DNA of 64,000 nucleotides from Nostoc sp. MS1 (GTDB lineage Bacteria; Cyanobacteriota; Cyanobacteriia; Cyanobacteriales; Nostocaceae): NCBI RefSeq assembly GCF_019976755.1, contig NZ_AP023441.1, positions 6,445,501 through 6,509,500 of the forward strand, read 5' to 3'. A model generated the notes under the pieces. It was not told the DNA's origin. It ran no database searches and was given only the letters and a program-made list of their open reading frames with translations. Shown one piece after another: positions 53,714 through 63,058 of this stretch; positions within the stretch are counted from its first letter, which is position 1, and each line of letters starts with the position of its first letter. A program made the translations under genes and the position numbers.

Positions 53714-53736
53714 TCAATAATATTCAGTTCTGTTCA

Positions 53737-53767
53737 GATACCCGACTTTTTTTTAAAGTAGGGTATC
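53737..53767 (+). terminator. Hairpin after DUF928
   Basis: GATACCC and GGGTATC form a 7-bp outer stem around ACTTT/AAAGT, 24 bp after the DUF928 stop. Confidence 0.5.
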
Positions 53768-53847
53768 TATTTGGTTAAATACCGACTAAATTTGTGCATT
53801 AGTTAAAAATCTATCATCTGCTTACCCTACGGAAAGACTGCGGCAAC

Positions 53848-53878
53848 ATCTGCGTTCATCTGCGTCCATCTGCGTTCA
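53848..53878. repeat. Three tandem 10-bp repeats (CATCTGCGTT)
   Basis: CATCTGCGTT, CATCTGCGTC and CATCTGCGTT in direct tandem between two hairpins. Confidence 0.6.
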
Positions 53879-53887
53879 ATTTTTTCT

Positions 53888-53934
53888 AAAACTATAGCCA
53901 GGAATTACTAATAATTCCTGGCTATAGTTTTTTA
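53888..53934. terminator. 20-bp-stem bidirectional terminator
   Basis: A perfect stem of 20 bp (53888-53907 with 53912-53931) and a 4-base loop lies between convergent genes; T runs border both sides. It should terminate both the DUF928 and the RTX-protein transcripts. Confidence 0.8.
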
Positions 53935-53961
53935 AATATAAACTGAGTTAGACTAACTTAG

Positions 53962-55851
53962 CTAAACAAGCTGGATATCTGTAGCAACTGCAAAACCAGA
54001 AGGTCTATTATCAATAGTGGCAAATTGAGTTCCTTGGAAGAACAAACCACCAGTAGCATCGTTGAAGCTGAAACCGCTTACATCAGTCACACCAAACCCA
54101 ACTTTAGAAACTTGAATCCTGTCACCTTCATTTCTATCAAAGTAGACAATGGTGTCTAATCCTTCTAACTTGGAGTTAAAGACAAATTTATCTGCTCCAA
54201 CACCACCATTAAGAATATCGTTACCAGCACCGCCTACTAAAGTATCATTACCATCTCTACCTGCTAAAGTATCATTACCAGCACCACCAATCAAGGTATC
54301 ATTACTAGCTGAACCAGTCAGACTATCATTGCCGTTTCCACCATACATGTAAGACCAAGCGTTTGATGCAGTTAGCACATCATCACCAGTAGTACCTGTG
54401 ACAACTGCATAAGTGTTTCCTGACCCAAATCTGACAAATTCTACACCTCTAAGTATGTCAGTACCATCATTACCATCAGCAGTATTGTTATCAACAACCT
54501 GTAAATCGCCATTGCTTGAGAAAGAAAGAGCATAATCATTAGAAGATCCACCATAAACAACGGTGTCATAACCAAGACCACCTTCTAAAGTATCATTACC
54601 GCCTAAACCACGAAGTTCATCATTACCTGCTCCACCTTTGAGGATGTCATTGCCTGCGCCGCCTTGGAGGACATCATCATATTTTGTACCTGTAATCTCA
54701 AACTTCTCTACATTGGTGTATCCCAGTATGCCATTACCACTCAAGCGGCTAAATATTTGAGATTGTCCTAAATAACCAACATGAACACCAGCACCATTAT
54801 CATACTGTGTATAGTCAGCCCTGAGAGTATCAGTCCCAGCACCACCATCGATACTACCTTCTGTATCAATTAAAATATCATCACCATCTCCACCGTTGAG
54901 GATATCATAACCTGTGCCACCATCAAGAGTATCGTTACCACCTAAACCATTCAGTTGATCATTACCTGCTCCGCCTTTGAGGATGTCATTGTTAGCACCA
55001 CCTTGGAGGATGTCATCATATTTTGTGCCTGTAATCTCAAACTTCTCCACATTGGTATATCCCAGTATGCCAGTACCAGTAAAGCGACTGAATATTTGAG
55101 ATTGTCCTAAATAACCAACATGAACACCAGCGCCATTATTAAAGTTGCTATAATCTGCCCTGAGAGTGTCAGTCCCAGCACCACCATCAACAGTACCTTC
55201 TGTATCGATTAAAATATCATCGCCGTCTCCACCGTTGAGGATATCATTACCTGCACCACCAGTAATGGTATCGTTACCAATTCCCCCATCTAAAATATCA
55301 TCACCAATTCCACCATCTAAAGTATCGTTGCCAGCACCACCACTGATGACATCATTACCGCCTCCACCTTTGAGGATGTCATTATTCGCACCCCCTCGTA
55401 ATTTATCGGCATATTGTGTACCTGTAATTTCAAACTTCTCAATATTGCTATATCTCAACAAGGCGAAAGGTTGATATCCCAAAGCACTACCAGAAGGTTG
55501 ACTATTGTCATTACTATAGATGGCACTTTCTCCGTTGTACTGTACCTCAATCCCAACACCATTATTAAACTGACTATAGTCTGCCCTAAGAGTGTCAATA
55601 CCAGCACCACCATCAACAGTACCTTGTATATCAATTAAAATATCATCACCATTACCACCATAGATGGTATCGTAACCAGCCCCACCATTGATAGTATCAT
55701 TACCATCACCGCCATCAATGTAGTCATCTAGAAATGAACCAGTGAGGATATCATTGCCACCGTTGCCTAAAATTGTCCAGGGAGAACCACTGTTACTAGG
55801 TGCTGTAAAGTTATCGTTATTATTAGTGCCATCGTATCTAAACATTGTCAT
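53962..55851 (-). CDS. RTX-type calcium-binding repeat protein
   Basis: 629 residues without a signal peptide. Nonapeptide RTX repeats GGxGxDxLx (for example GGNGDDILI, GGAGNDTLDGG) recur in at least five blocks and bind calcium after export. Between them lie conserved spacer domains of about 70 residues (DTLRADYS...VEKFEITGTKYDD). The last two spacer/RTX modules are nearly identical and 339 bp apart; the first is more divergent (426 bp). The C-terminus (LDTIVYFDRNEGDRIQVS and a short basic-free tail) resembles the type I secretion signal region. No type I transporter genes are adjacent, apart from a truncated HlyD fragment at 63 kb. Confidence 0.85.
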   Translation of the reverse strand: MTMFRYDGTNNNDNFTAPSNSGSPWTILGNGGNDILTGSFLDDYIDGGDGNDTINGGAGYDTIYGGNGDDILIDIQGTVDGGAGIDTLRADYSQFNNGVGIEVQYNGESAIYSNDNSQPSGSALGYQPFALLRYSNIEKFEITGTQYADKLRGGANNDILKGGGGNDVISGGAGNDTLDGGIGDDILDGGIGNDTITGGAGNDILNGGDGDDILIDTEGTVDGGAGTDTLRADYSNFNNGAGVHVGYLGQSQIFSRFTGTGILGYTNVEKFEITGTKYDDILQGGANNDILKGGAGNDQLNGLGGNDTLDGGTGYDILNGGDGDDILIDTEGSIDGGAGTDTLRADYTQYDNGAGVHVGYLGQSQIFSRLSGNGILGYTNVEKFEITGTKYDDVLQGGAGNDILKGGAGNDELRGLGGNDTLEGGLGYDTVVYGGSSNDYALSFSSNGDLQVVDNNTADGNDGTDILRGVEFVRFGSGNTYAVVTGTTGDDVLTASNAWSYMYGGNGNDSLTGSASNDTLIGGAGNDTLAGRDGNDTLVGGAGNDILNGGVGADKFVFNSKLEGLDTIVYFDRNEGDRIQVSKVGFGVTDVSGFSFNDATGGLFFQGTQFATIDNRPSGFAVATDIQLV

Positions 55852-56002
55852 TTCTCCTGTAATTTTTTCCGTAAACTGTTTGTGTAGGTGAGGTGATAAA
55901 CCTCGATTTCAATGTGTAGTGGAGTTTGGCGTTAGCTTTTTAACTCCTTGCTGAGTTACACGTTGAGGTTTTTGGGTTTATGCAGCAGTTGGGAAAATAA
56001 AA

Positions 56003-56052
56003 CAGAAAAATTTTTCTGCGTGTTTGATGGGGCAGGCAAGATGCCTACCCCA
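56003..56052. repeat. Palindromes upstream of the RTX gene
   Basis: CAGAAAAATTTTTCTG (56003-56018) is a perfect 16-bp palindrome. TGGGGCAGGCA/TGCCTACCCCA (56028-56052) is a hairpin with one G-T position and belongs to a repeat family common in Nostoc-type DNA. They lie downstream of the TPR-CHAT gene and upstream of the RTX gene. Confidence 0.55.
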
Positions 56053-56095
56053 CAAGAATCAACTCTTAATTGAGATGCTGATTTTTCGTACTTGA

Positions 56096-58627
56096 CTACA
56101 GCCAATTTCCTAACAAGACGTAGGATGCCCAATAGATGGGATGGCGATAATCAGGATCTTTTAATAGTGAGAGTTGGGCTTGTCGCAGTGCTTCGGCTTT
56201 TGTCACTTGCTTAGTTGCGAGTTCTTTGTAAAATTGACTCACTAGACGCGCCCCCGATTCATCATCTAAACTCCACAGAGAAGCCAAGGTACTACGTGCG
56301 CCTGCTTGAATTGCTATACCCGCTAGTCCTAAAGCTGCGCGTTTGTCGCCTGCGGCGGTTTCACAAGCACTAAGCACAAGTAATTCTATCGGCTCGGATG
56401 TAGTTTGATTTCTATTACGCAACAGTTCTTTCAATTCATTGACTTTAACTGGTTTATCCCAAGCCAAGACGAAGGTTTCCTCTACATTAGAGCTAAATTG
56501 ACCGTGAGTCGCTAAATGGACGATAGAAAAGGGTAGAGATTCAATCTGTTTTTGTAAGGCTGAACTGGTAAATGTTTGATTAAGAAGAACTTGAGTAGGT
56601 ACTTGTGACTCAACAGCTTTCAATTCTTCACCAACATTTGGCAGAGAATTAAATCCGTGTCTTGCTTCTGTCAGTCCTGCAACTAAGGTTTTCAGTTCAC
56701 TTTGACGCAGAGGTCGAGGCCCTAGTAATTCTAATCCTGGGGTGAGGGCAATACTATATTTTTCAACTAAATATTGTTGACCATCATATAAGGCTGCCAT
56801 TGGCACATTCCGCAAACTACCATCCAAGACGAAAACTAATGTTTGTACTTGAGTTTGCGATAGTTGCGTTTCTACAGGACGAATCAACCAATCATAAACT
56901 TTGGCCGATAAAGTTTTGCCTTCAGGCGTGGTGTAAGGTTTTTCTAAATTTTGTCTTAGTTGCTCAATGGTTTGTTCAACTTCGTTTTGGGATATGTTGG
57001 TGGCGTAATGGCGTAATGTTTGCTGAGGTAGGCTTAGAATAACTTCTAGTCTATCTGGGAGAATAATTGGATAGATGAGCGCGGCGGCTGACTGTTGAAT
57101 TTCCTCAACTGGGACTATCTGTCCTTGCAGACAAGCGGAGCGAAAAAAGTTATCTAGTTCTGCTAATTGTAATGATTCGATGACTTGTCTGGCTAGTTTT
57201 AGTTGCTGTTGGGTGGGTTCTAAGTTTATACCTGGATTTAAAAGTAATTCTACATATTCACGATATACAGGCTCTACAGTCTCACGGAAAGAAAATTGAA
57301 TGTCGCTGTTAATGGCGACTAAATCACTACGTAAAGATTTTAATGTGGTGAAAGCTACTTCATAAGCTGCTGTTGCTGGTTTGATGGCTCCTTGGGCTTT
57401 GAAGATACGCCCTAATTGCCATTGCCACTGATAGGCGATTTCTGGGGCATTAATTGCTTGTGCTAGTTGCAAAGCTTGTTGGGTTAATTGTTGAGCATTA
57501 GACCATTGTTGTGTTTGTTCATACATGCCGCCTAGATAACCTAATGCGTAAGATTCAGCTTGGCGATCGCCTAAACTACTCGCTTGTCTAACGGCTGTGG
57601 CTAGTAGTTTAGCAGATTGCTCTGGTTGCTTTGTTACCTGCATCAAACTTTTGGCTAGATTAATGCTGGCGTAAATTGTTGTCCGGCTAGGAGATAGCTT
57701 AGTTAAGTTCTGTTGGACTTGTGTTGCTAAACTTACTGCTTTTTGTCTTTGTTCAGTAGCTATTAATAAGTTGAGTTGGTTAATTTGGGCTTGAACCTGC
57801 GTGATGGGAATAGTTGCAGTAGCCGCCGCTTGTTCGTAGTATTTTAGTGCAGTTTCTTTATTACCTTGGGCATAAGCTGTATTACCCAGGCTAATTAGAG
57901 TTTGACTCAATTCATGTTTTGAGATACCACTGGCAATATTCAAACCACGCTGTAAAATTCTTTGAGAATCATCTAACGCCCCTAATAATCTTAGTGTATT
58001 TCCTAAACTACGCAGACCTGTAGTTTGTAATTGTTTATCTGGTTGCTGTTCTAATACTTCTTCTATCTGTAATAGAGTTTTCCGTGCTTGCAGATAAAGC
58101 CCCAAAGCTTGTTGAGCTTGAGCTTGATTAATCAAACTGCCAATTCTACCCTGCACATTACCTGCTGTAGTGTAGATAGCTGTTGCTTGCTGCCAAGTGT
58201 TCAGTGCTTCTTGAGCTTTACCTTGAGCTAATTGCAAACTTCCTTGAGTGTTGAGTGCTTGCGCCAAGATAAGTTTTGCTGGCTTTGTCTGGGTTGATTT
58301 TCTAATTAAATCTAGGCTGGAGTTAATTGTCTGGTTTGCCTGTTGCCATTGTCCTAACTCTTGGTAAGCCAAAGACAGATAATTCAACACCATTGCCTGA
58401 GAAAGCACATCGGTTTCTGCCTTTAATGCAGCTTGCCAAATATTTACCGCTTCGATATAGCGTTGCTCTTGGTATAATTCCTTACCTTGTTGAATTAGTT
58501 GGGAGTGGGGAGTAGGGGAAGCTTGAACTACATGCCATTGCAGTATGAGAGTTAGACTCACACTGAGTAAAATAGAAAGTAAAAAAACACCAATTCGACG
58601 TATAAATTTGGACTTTTTTCTTGCCAT
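56096..58627 (-). CDS. TPR-CHAT protein
   Basis: 843 residues. A membrane anchor or signal (FIRRIGVFLLSILLSVSLTLI) is followed by about 400 residues of TPR-like repeats (ELYQEQRYIEAVNIWQAAL, ALKYYEQAAATATI). The C-terminal CHAT caspase-like domain has its dyad: H708 in LATHGQF and C755 in LSACETAAGD. The final motif ALGLAGIAIQAGARSTLASLW is typical. It is probably outside or at the inner membrane and may process the exoprotein encoded next to it, which is an inference. Confidence 0.85.
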   Translation of the reverse strand: MARKKSKFIRRIGVFLLSILLSVSLTLILQWHVVQASPTPHSQLIQQGKELYQEQRYIEAVNIWQAALKAETDVLSQAMVLNYLSLAYQELGQWQQANQTINSSLDLIRKSTQTKPAKLILAQALNTQGSLQLAQGKAQEALNTWQQATAIYTTAGNVQGRIGSLINQAQAQQALGLYLQARKTLLQIEEVLEQQPDKQLQTTGLRSLGNTLRLLGALDDSQRILQRGLNIASGISKHELSQTLISLGNTAYAQGNKETALKYYEQAAATATIPITQVQAQINQLNLLIATEQRQKAVSLATQVQQNLTKLSPSRTTIYASINLAKSLMQVTKQPEQSAKLLATAVRQASSLGDRQAESYALGYLGGMYEQTQQWSNAQQLTQQALQLAQAINAPEIAYQWQWQLGRIFKAQGAIKPATAAYEVAFTTLKSLRSDLVAINSDIQFSFRETVEPVYREYVELLLNPGINLEPTQQQLKLARQVIESLQLAELDNFFRSACLQGQIVPVEEIQQSAAALIYPIILPDRLEVILSLPQQTLRHYATNISQNEVEQTIEQLRQNLEKPYTTPEGKTLSAKVYDWLIRPVETQLSQTQVQTLVFVLDGSLRNVPMAALYDGQQYLVEKYSIALTPGLELLGPRPLRQSELKTLVAGLTEARHGFNSLPNVGEELKAVESQVPTQVLLNQTFTSSALQKQIESLPFSIVHLATHGQFSSNVEETFVLAWDKPVKVNELKELLRNRNQTTSEPIELLVLSACETAAGDKRAALGLAGIAIQAGARSTLASLWSLDDESGARLVSQFYKELATKQVTKAEALRQAQLSLLKDPDYRHPIYWASYVLLGNWL

Positions 58628-58723
58628 ATATAGCTGTAGTCACATAGTTAAGACGTTGAGTAATGAGTGCTGAGTAATGAGTGATGAGTTTTAAGTGTTA
58701 GTAACTGTCAACTACCTCCTACC

Positions 58724-61700
58724 TCAGTTTTGAGCAACCGGACAACTAACAGGAGATAAAGAGGAATTATGAGGGGTTGTCATAGGAGCCTGTGCTACTA
58801 GGGTAATCTGACCATTAGCACCAGTTACCCATCCTTGAGCTTCCACAATGGGGTCTGGTAGTTGAGCGACAGAACTTGTTTGTTGTGAGATATGACTTGA
58901 CTCATTCAACAAAACGTAGGCTTGTAAATCTTGCCAAATCGCATCACTACTCAACAATTCACGAGGATTTGATGGCAAACCACCCCGTCCAGTGACAACA
59001 AATTCACTCTGTTTGCTGGCTGTTCCTTGCCTACTACTTTGACAATTTTGGGCAATAAGTTGAGACGCATCTACAACATTGGCTGGTAATGCTACAAGTC
59101 CGCTACCTGGATCTACATCAGGTCTATTGATGAGTATCTGACCGTTTAAGGATGGGTTGGCTTGAGAAATGGCGGTGATATCATTAGTAGGAAGCGATCG
59201 CGGATCTAATTGCTTGGGGTCTTTAGTTGCTAGTAGTTGTTCTAAGTCTGCACGGGTGCGGGTTCTCAAGCCAAAGATAGTTTTTGTTGTAATATTTACA
59301 CGCCCACCATTGCCAGTAAAAGCGTTGGCTGTAATATCGTTATTTTCTAGTGGGGCAGAAAAAATAAATGGGCTTTTAATATTAATGTTGCCGCCGTCGC
59401 CCCCTGCTTGGGTAGTTCCCGCACTAGTGGAAATGACGCTACCGCGTCTTAATGATAGCCAGTCTTGTAGTTCAAGGTTAATATTACCCCCGGTATTACT
59501 GGCTGTTTCCCCAGAGATGACAGCTTGATTATTGAGGATTAATTGACCTGCTTGAATATCAATATTGCCGCCGATGCCGCTACCTTGGTTATCAACAGCG
59601 ATTTTTGCACCGTCACGAATAATCATGACTTTGGGGTCGATGAAAATATTACCGCTATTGCCACCTGCGTTAGCAAATGTATTGGCAAAAATTCCTGTGT
59701 CACTATCTGCTAAGGTGATGCGATCGCGTACTCTTAAACTAATATCCCCAGCGTTGTTGTTAGTATTGGTAGAGGATAGGAGTCTGCCACCACTAGCAGC
59801 AGTAAAAGTATCGGCTACTACTTCGATATTACCAGCATTGCCCAGCCCTTCCGTACTACTACTAATGAAAGCGCCATTAGTTACTGACATGGTTGGAGTG
59901 GTTAGCTTAATTGTACCGCCATTACCAATCGCCCCTGTATTCACCGCACTAACAATACTACTTCGATTACCATCCTGCCTAAAGCCATCAATTAAGATGG
60001 AATTTTTAGCATTGATAGCGATATTACCTGCGTCACCTTGTCCAGATGTAGAACTACTGAGTTCTGCACCATTGGTAATAGCCAGCTTTCCTGTATTGAT
60101 GGTGAAGTTGCCACCTTTGCCTACTGCCCCAGCCACTACTGAAGTAAATACACCACTAGGCACATATTCAACAATACCATTAGCTAAATTTTCTTTTGCG
60201 ATCGCCCCATCAAAAATTGCACTATCCCTAGCGTAGATAATAATATTAGCTGCGTTACCTTGCCCAACAGTCCCAGCACTGATTTGAGCGCCATTATTAA
60301 CCAGCAGTGTTTGGGATGTAATGGAGATATTACCACTTTGTCCTTCCCCAAATGTTGAAGCATCAATTTGGGCAAGATTTTGTAAAGACAAAGAATCAGC
60401 AGTGATATTAATTTCTCCTCCTTTACCAATAGCCCCAGGTTCTACGCGGCTAAATGCACCAGTATCTAAATTCCTGATACCTCCACTATCAAACTTGACA
60501 TCTTTAGCGATTATTTCCATATTCCCTGCATTCCCATTACCAGCAGTGACAGTAAGTATCTGCCCTCCATCAGTCACAAGCAGGGATTTAGTAGAAATGC
60601 TGAGTTTTCCTGCATCGCCTTGTCCATCTGTGCCTACTATGCTTCCTAATATACTTATCCCACTCAAAGATACAGAATCTTTAGCAACAATCGTTACGTC
60701 TCCAAGATTGCCTGTTCCCACTGTCAAGTTACCCATTTGTGCGCCATTAGTCAGTGAGAGTTTATCTGTAACTAATATCAAGTCACCACTATTACCTTGT
60801 CCCAAGGCTTGACTTGCTATACCTGTAACATAGTCGCTATCGAAACCTAGACCGTCAAGAGATACTGAATCAAGTGCATGAATATAGATGTTACCTCCTT
60901 TCTTCTGACCAGCCGTTACCGTATATATCTGAGCGCCATTCACCAAAGTTAAAGAGGAGGTATTAATTATGAGATTAGCGCCTGTACCCCCCTCTAGCGA
61001 TGTAACTAAGCTGCCAATAGCGCTAGATGTGCCATTTAAAAGTATTGAGTTAGTAGCGTTAATTAATATATTTCCTTGAGCGTCTGCGGAACTGTCATTC
61101 AGGGCATTTAACTGAGAATCTTCTAAAATCTGCAAGTTTCTTGCATTAATATTAATACTACCCCAGCTAACAGTGTCGGCATTGACATTTGCCCTGTTAA
61201 CAAGAGATACATCAGCACGCTCTACATCAGGAAATTGTAATTGCAGGTGATTGTTGGATAAATCTAGCCCTACTGTTCCTGAATTTAATAGCCCACCTAA
61301 TTCAATCCGACCTCCCAAGGACAGCAAAGATGTTCCATCTAAGCTGACATTACCACCAACAAAGGCCAAAGTTTTATCGTCAGTGACAGAAAGACTAGCC
61401 CCATGCAATTTAATATCCCCAGGCTGGCTACCAAATTGTAAACCCAATGGTACATTGACTGATAACAGGGGGTTGGCTTGCGGACTCTTGGCGCTGAATA
61501 CCAAACCATTACTAAATGATATGCTGTCTGCGGTAGATGCCACAAATGAACCAGCTATATCTAACTGTGCATTTTGTCCGAATACAATACCGTTGGGATT
61601 GATTAAAAATAAGTTGGCTTTACCTAAAACTCCTAATATGCCTAAAATCTCAGAACGATTATTGCCTGTAACTCTAGTGATGATATTTTCTATGCCGGTG

Positions 61701-61966
61701 GGGTTGGAAAAATAGACGCTTCGCCCTTCTTCGATGCTAAAATCGCTAAAGCTGTGGAATAAGTTAATTCCCCTAACTGCACCACCTTGGATAATATCAA
61801 CCCCTGGTATCAATACTGAAGATTCGCTGCCTAAGCTCGTATCGGGTTGAATTTGTGCCAGTACTTTTTGTCTACCGCCAATTCCAGAAACAAGCTCGAA
61901 GAATGTTAATCCTAACATTAGGGTAATGTGTACCCCTAAACTCCAAACTCTGGCGGTGTACTGCAT
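58724..61966 (-). CDS. TPS-type haemagglutinin-like exoprotein
   Basis: 1080 residues. A signal peptide is followed by the TPS secretion domain: QPDTSLGSESSVLIPGVD, GGAVRGINLFHSFSDFSIEEG and NLFLINPNGIVFGQNAQLDI, with the conserved NPNG motif. The rest is a long beta-helix of 20-25-residue repeats (SGNISITSQ, GNAGNIEVVAD, GAQISAGTVGQG). The end has ASQLIAQNCQ and FVVTGRGGLPSNPRELL, the short C-terminal region found in these cyanobacterial proteins. No TpsB/Omp85 transporter gene is in the window. The TPR-CHAT gene follows 97 bp downstream on the same strand. Confidence 0.88.
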   Translation of the reverse strand: MQYTARVWSLGVHITLMLGLTFFELVSGIGGRQKVLAQIQPDTSLGSESSVLIPGVDIIQGGAVRGINLFHSFSDFSIEEGRSVYFSNPTGIENIITRVTGNNRSEILGILGVLGKANLFLINPNGIVFGQNAQLDIAGSFVASTADSISFSNGLVFSAKSPQANPLLSVNVPLGLQFGSQPGDIKLHGASLSVTDDKTLAFVGGNVSLDGTSLLSLGGRIELGGLLNSGTVGLDLSNNHLQLQFPDVERADVSLVNRANVNADTVSWGSININARNLQILEDSQLNALNDSSADAQGNILINATNSILLNGTSSAIGSLVTSLEGGTGANLIINTSSLTLVNGAQIYTVTAGQKKGGNIYIHALDSVSLDGLGFDSDYVTGIASQALGQGNSGDLILVTDKLSLTNGAQMGNLTVGTGNLGDVTIVAKDSVSLSGISILGSIVGTDGQGDAGKLSISTKSLLVTDGGQILTVTAGNGNAGNMEIIAKDVKFDSGGIRNLDTGAFSRVEPGAIGKGGEINITADSLSLQNLAQIDASTFGEGQSGNISITSQTLLVNNGAQISAGTVGQGNAANIIIYARDSAIFDGAIAKENLANGIVEYVPSGVFTSVVAGAVGKGGNFTINTGKLAITNGAELSSSTSGQGDAGNIAINAKNSILIDGFRQDGNRSSIVSAVNTGAIGNGGTIKLTTPTMSVTNGAFISSSTEGLGNAGNIEVVADTFTAASGGRLLSSTNTNNNAGDISLRVRDRITLADSDTGIFANTFANAGGNSGNIFIDPKVMIIRDGAKIAVDNQGSGIGGNIDIQAGQLILNNQAVISGETASNTGGNINLELQDWLSLRRGSVISTSAGTTQAGGDGGNINIKSPFIFSAPLENNDITANAFTGNGGRVNITTKTIFGLRTRTRADLEQLLATKDPKQLDPRSLPTNDITAISQANPSLNGQILINRPDVDPGSGLVALPANVVDASQLIAQNCQSSRQGTASKQSEFVVTGRGGLPSNPRELLSSDAIWQDLQAYVLLNESSHISQQTSSVAQLPDPIVEAQGWVTGANGQITLVAQAPMTTPHNSSLSPVSCPVAQN

Positions 61967-62181
61967 ACTGAGTTGTATATGTTCTGTTCTTGTAACAATT
62001 ACTATAAATCTTCTTTAAAGAAAAATAAAGTTGATTTAAGTAATTTCCGTTAAATAATTGTTAAAGATATGATGTTTCCTCAGTATATCGATGGTTCATT
62101 TGGTTGAAGCTGCGATATGTGTAAACATGTTTTGGCTCAGTTTCAGCTAGAATTTAGATAGGTAGCAGTTAATCATTTGTA

Positions 62182-62991
62182 ATGAATCCCTACAATATTT
62201 TTAGTCAGAGCAAGCTTGAGCGTGTTAGTGATGGCATAACACTACCCTTACTAGAAAACTGTGAGAATGCCGCACATATTCTGATTTTAGTCTGGCCGCA
62301 GCTTGGGGATTTCGATAGTCTTGAATATGCGTGGTGGTTACAGCGCGAATCTAGAAAGTTTTCAGAGGAAAAACTTGCTATTCGGGCAGTGGGAATTGGC
62401 GATCGCCCTTCTGGAACAAGATTTTGTGAATATACAGGATTTCCCAGCGAAAATTTATTTGTTGAACCCAATGCACAACTACATCACCAACTCCAGCTTT
62501 ATTCAGGTTTGAATTTTTCTCTCCCAGGACTTTCTGTATCTGGGAAAGCTTGGCTAAATCTCATGTTGATGTGTGCAGGGTTGGGAAGCCCTGGAACCCT
62601 TAAGGAAGTTTTTCGGGGGTACAGAGGCGATCGCCAAGCCCCTCAACTAATAGAAGATGATGAAATTATTCAAGGTACGCCTCTACCTGCTTTTAAAGGC
62701 TCATTTTTCCGATTAGCTGGCGGTAGTGGGTTTCAACGCCCCTTTGAGTTAGCTACTCTCCGCCTCCGAAACATGGTGGAAGTATTAAGCAATTGGAACA
62801 CTTACGTACCAAATCCTGCCTACTTAACTCAACGTGGTGGAACCTTTCTCTTTGATAATAAAGGTCAGTTGATTTACGAACATCGAGATCCAGGGATTCT
62901 AGGCTTTGCTGCTAATATGAGTCAGCCCTTATCTTTTTTATCGTTGCTGGAAACAGATAGCTTAACTTCAACGTCTAACAATCCTGTATGA
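62182..62991 (+). CDS. Peroxiredoxin-like AhpC/TSA family protein (PRX-like 2)
   Basis: 269 residues. Thioredoxin-fold pattern: AAHILILVWPQLGDFDSLEYA, AIRAVGIGDRPSGTRFCEYTGFP and LFVEPNAQLHHQLQLYSG, then SFFRLAGGSGFQRPFELATLR and TFLFDNKGQLIYEHRDPGILGF. The catalytic CxxC of classic peroxiredoxins is not present at the usual place (it reads VWPQLGDFD), so it may be a non-catalytic or altered member. It is monocistronic in appearance. Confidence 0.7.
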   Translation: MNPYNIFSQSKLERVSDGITLPLLENCENAAHILILVWPQLGDFDSLEYAWWLQRESRKFSEEKLAIRAVGIGDRPSGTRFCEYTGFPSENLFVEPNAQLHHQLQLYSGLNFSLPGLSVSGKAWLNLMLMCAGLGSPGTLKEVFRGYRGDRQAPQLIEDDEIIQGTPLPAFKGSFFRLAGGSGFQRPFELATLRLRNMVEVLSNWNTYVPNPAYLTQRGGTFLFDNKGQLIYEHRDPGILGFAANMSQPLSFLSLLETDSLTSTSNNPV

Positions 62992-63058
62992 TGCTGCTAA
63001 TTATTTTATCAACAGGGAAATAATTTTTATTAAGAATTTCTGTGTATTTTGTTCTTAA

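Noticed and set aside
54149..55474. Plus-strand frames opposite the RTX gene (Pro-rich)
   Set aside because: Complement of Gly/Asp-rich RTX repeats gives artificial Pro/Ser-rich translations. There is no independent support.
59169..61715. Several long plus-strand frames opposite the TPS exoprotein gene
   Set aside because: They are shadows of the repetitive beta-helix coding sequence, with Pro/Leu/Ser-biased translations, no start signals and no domain.
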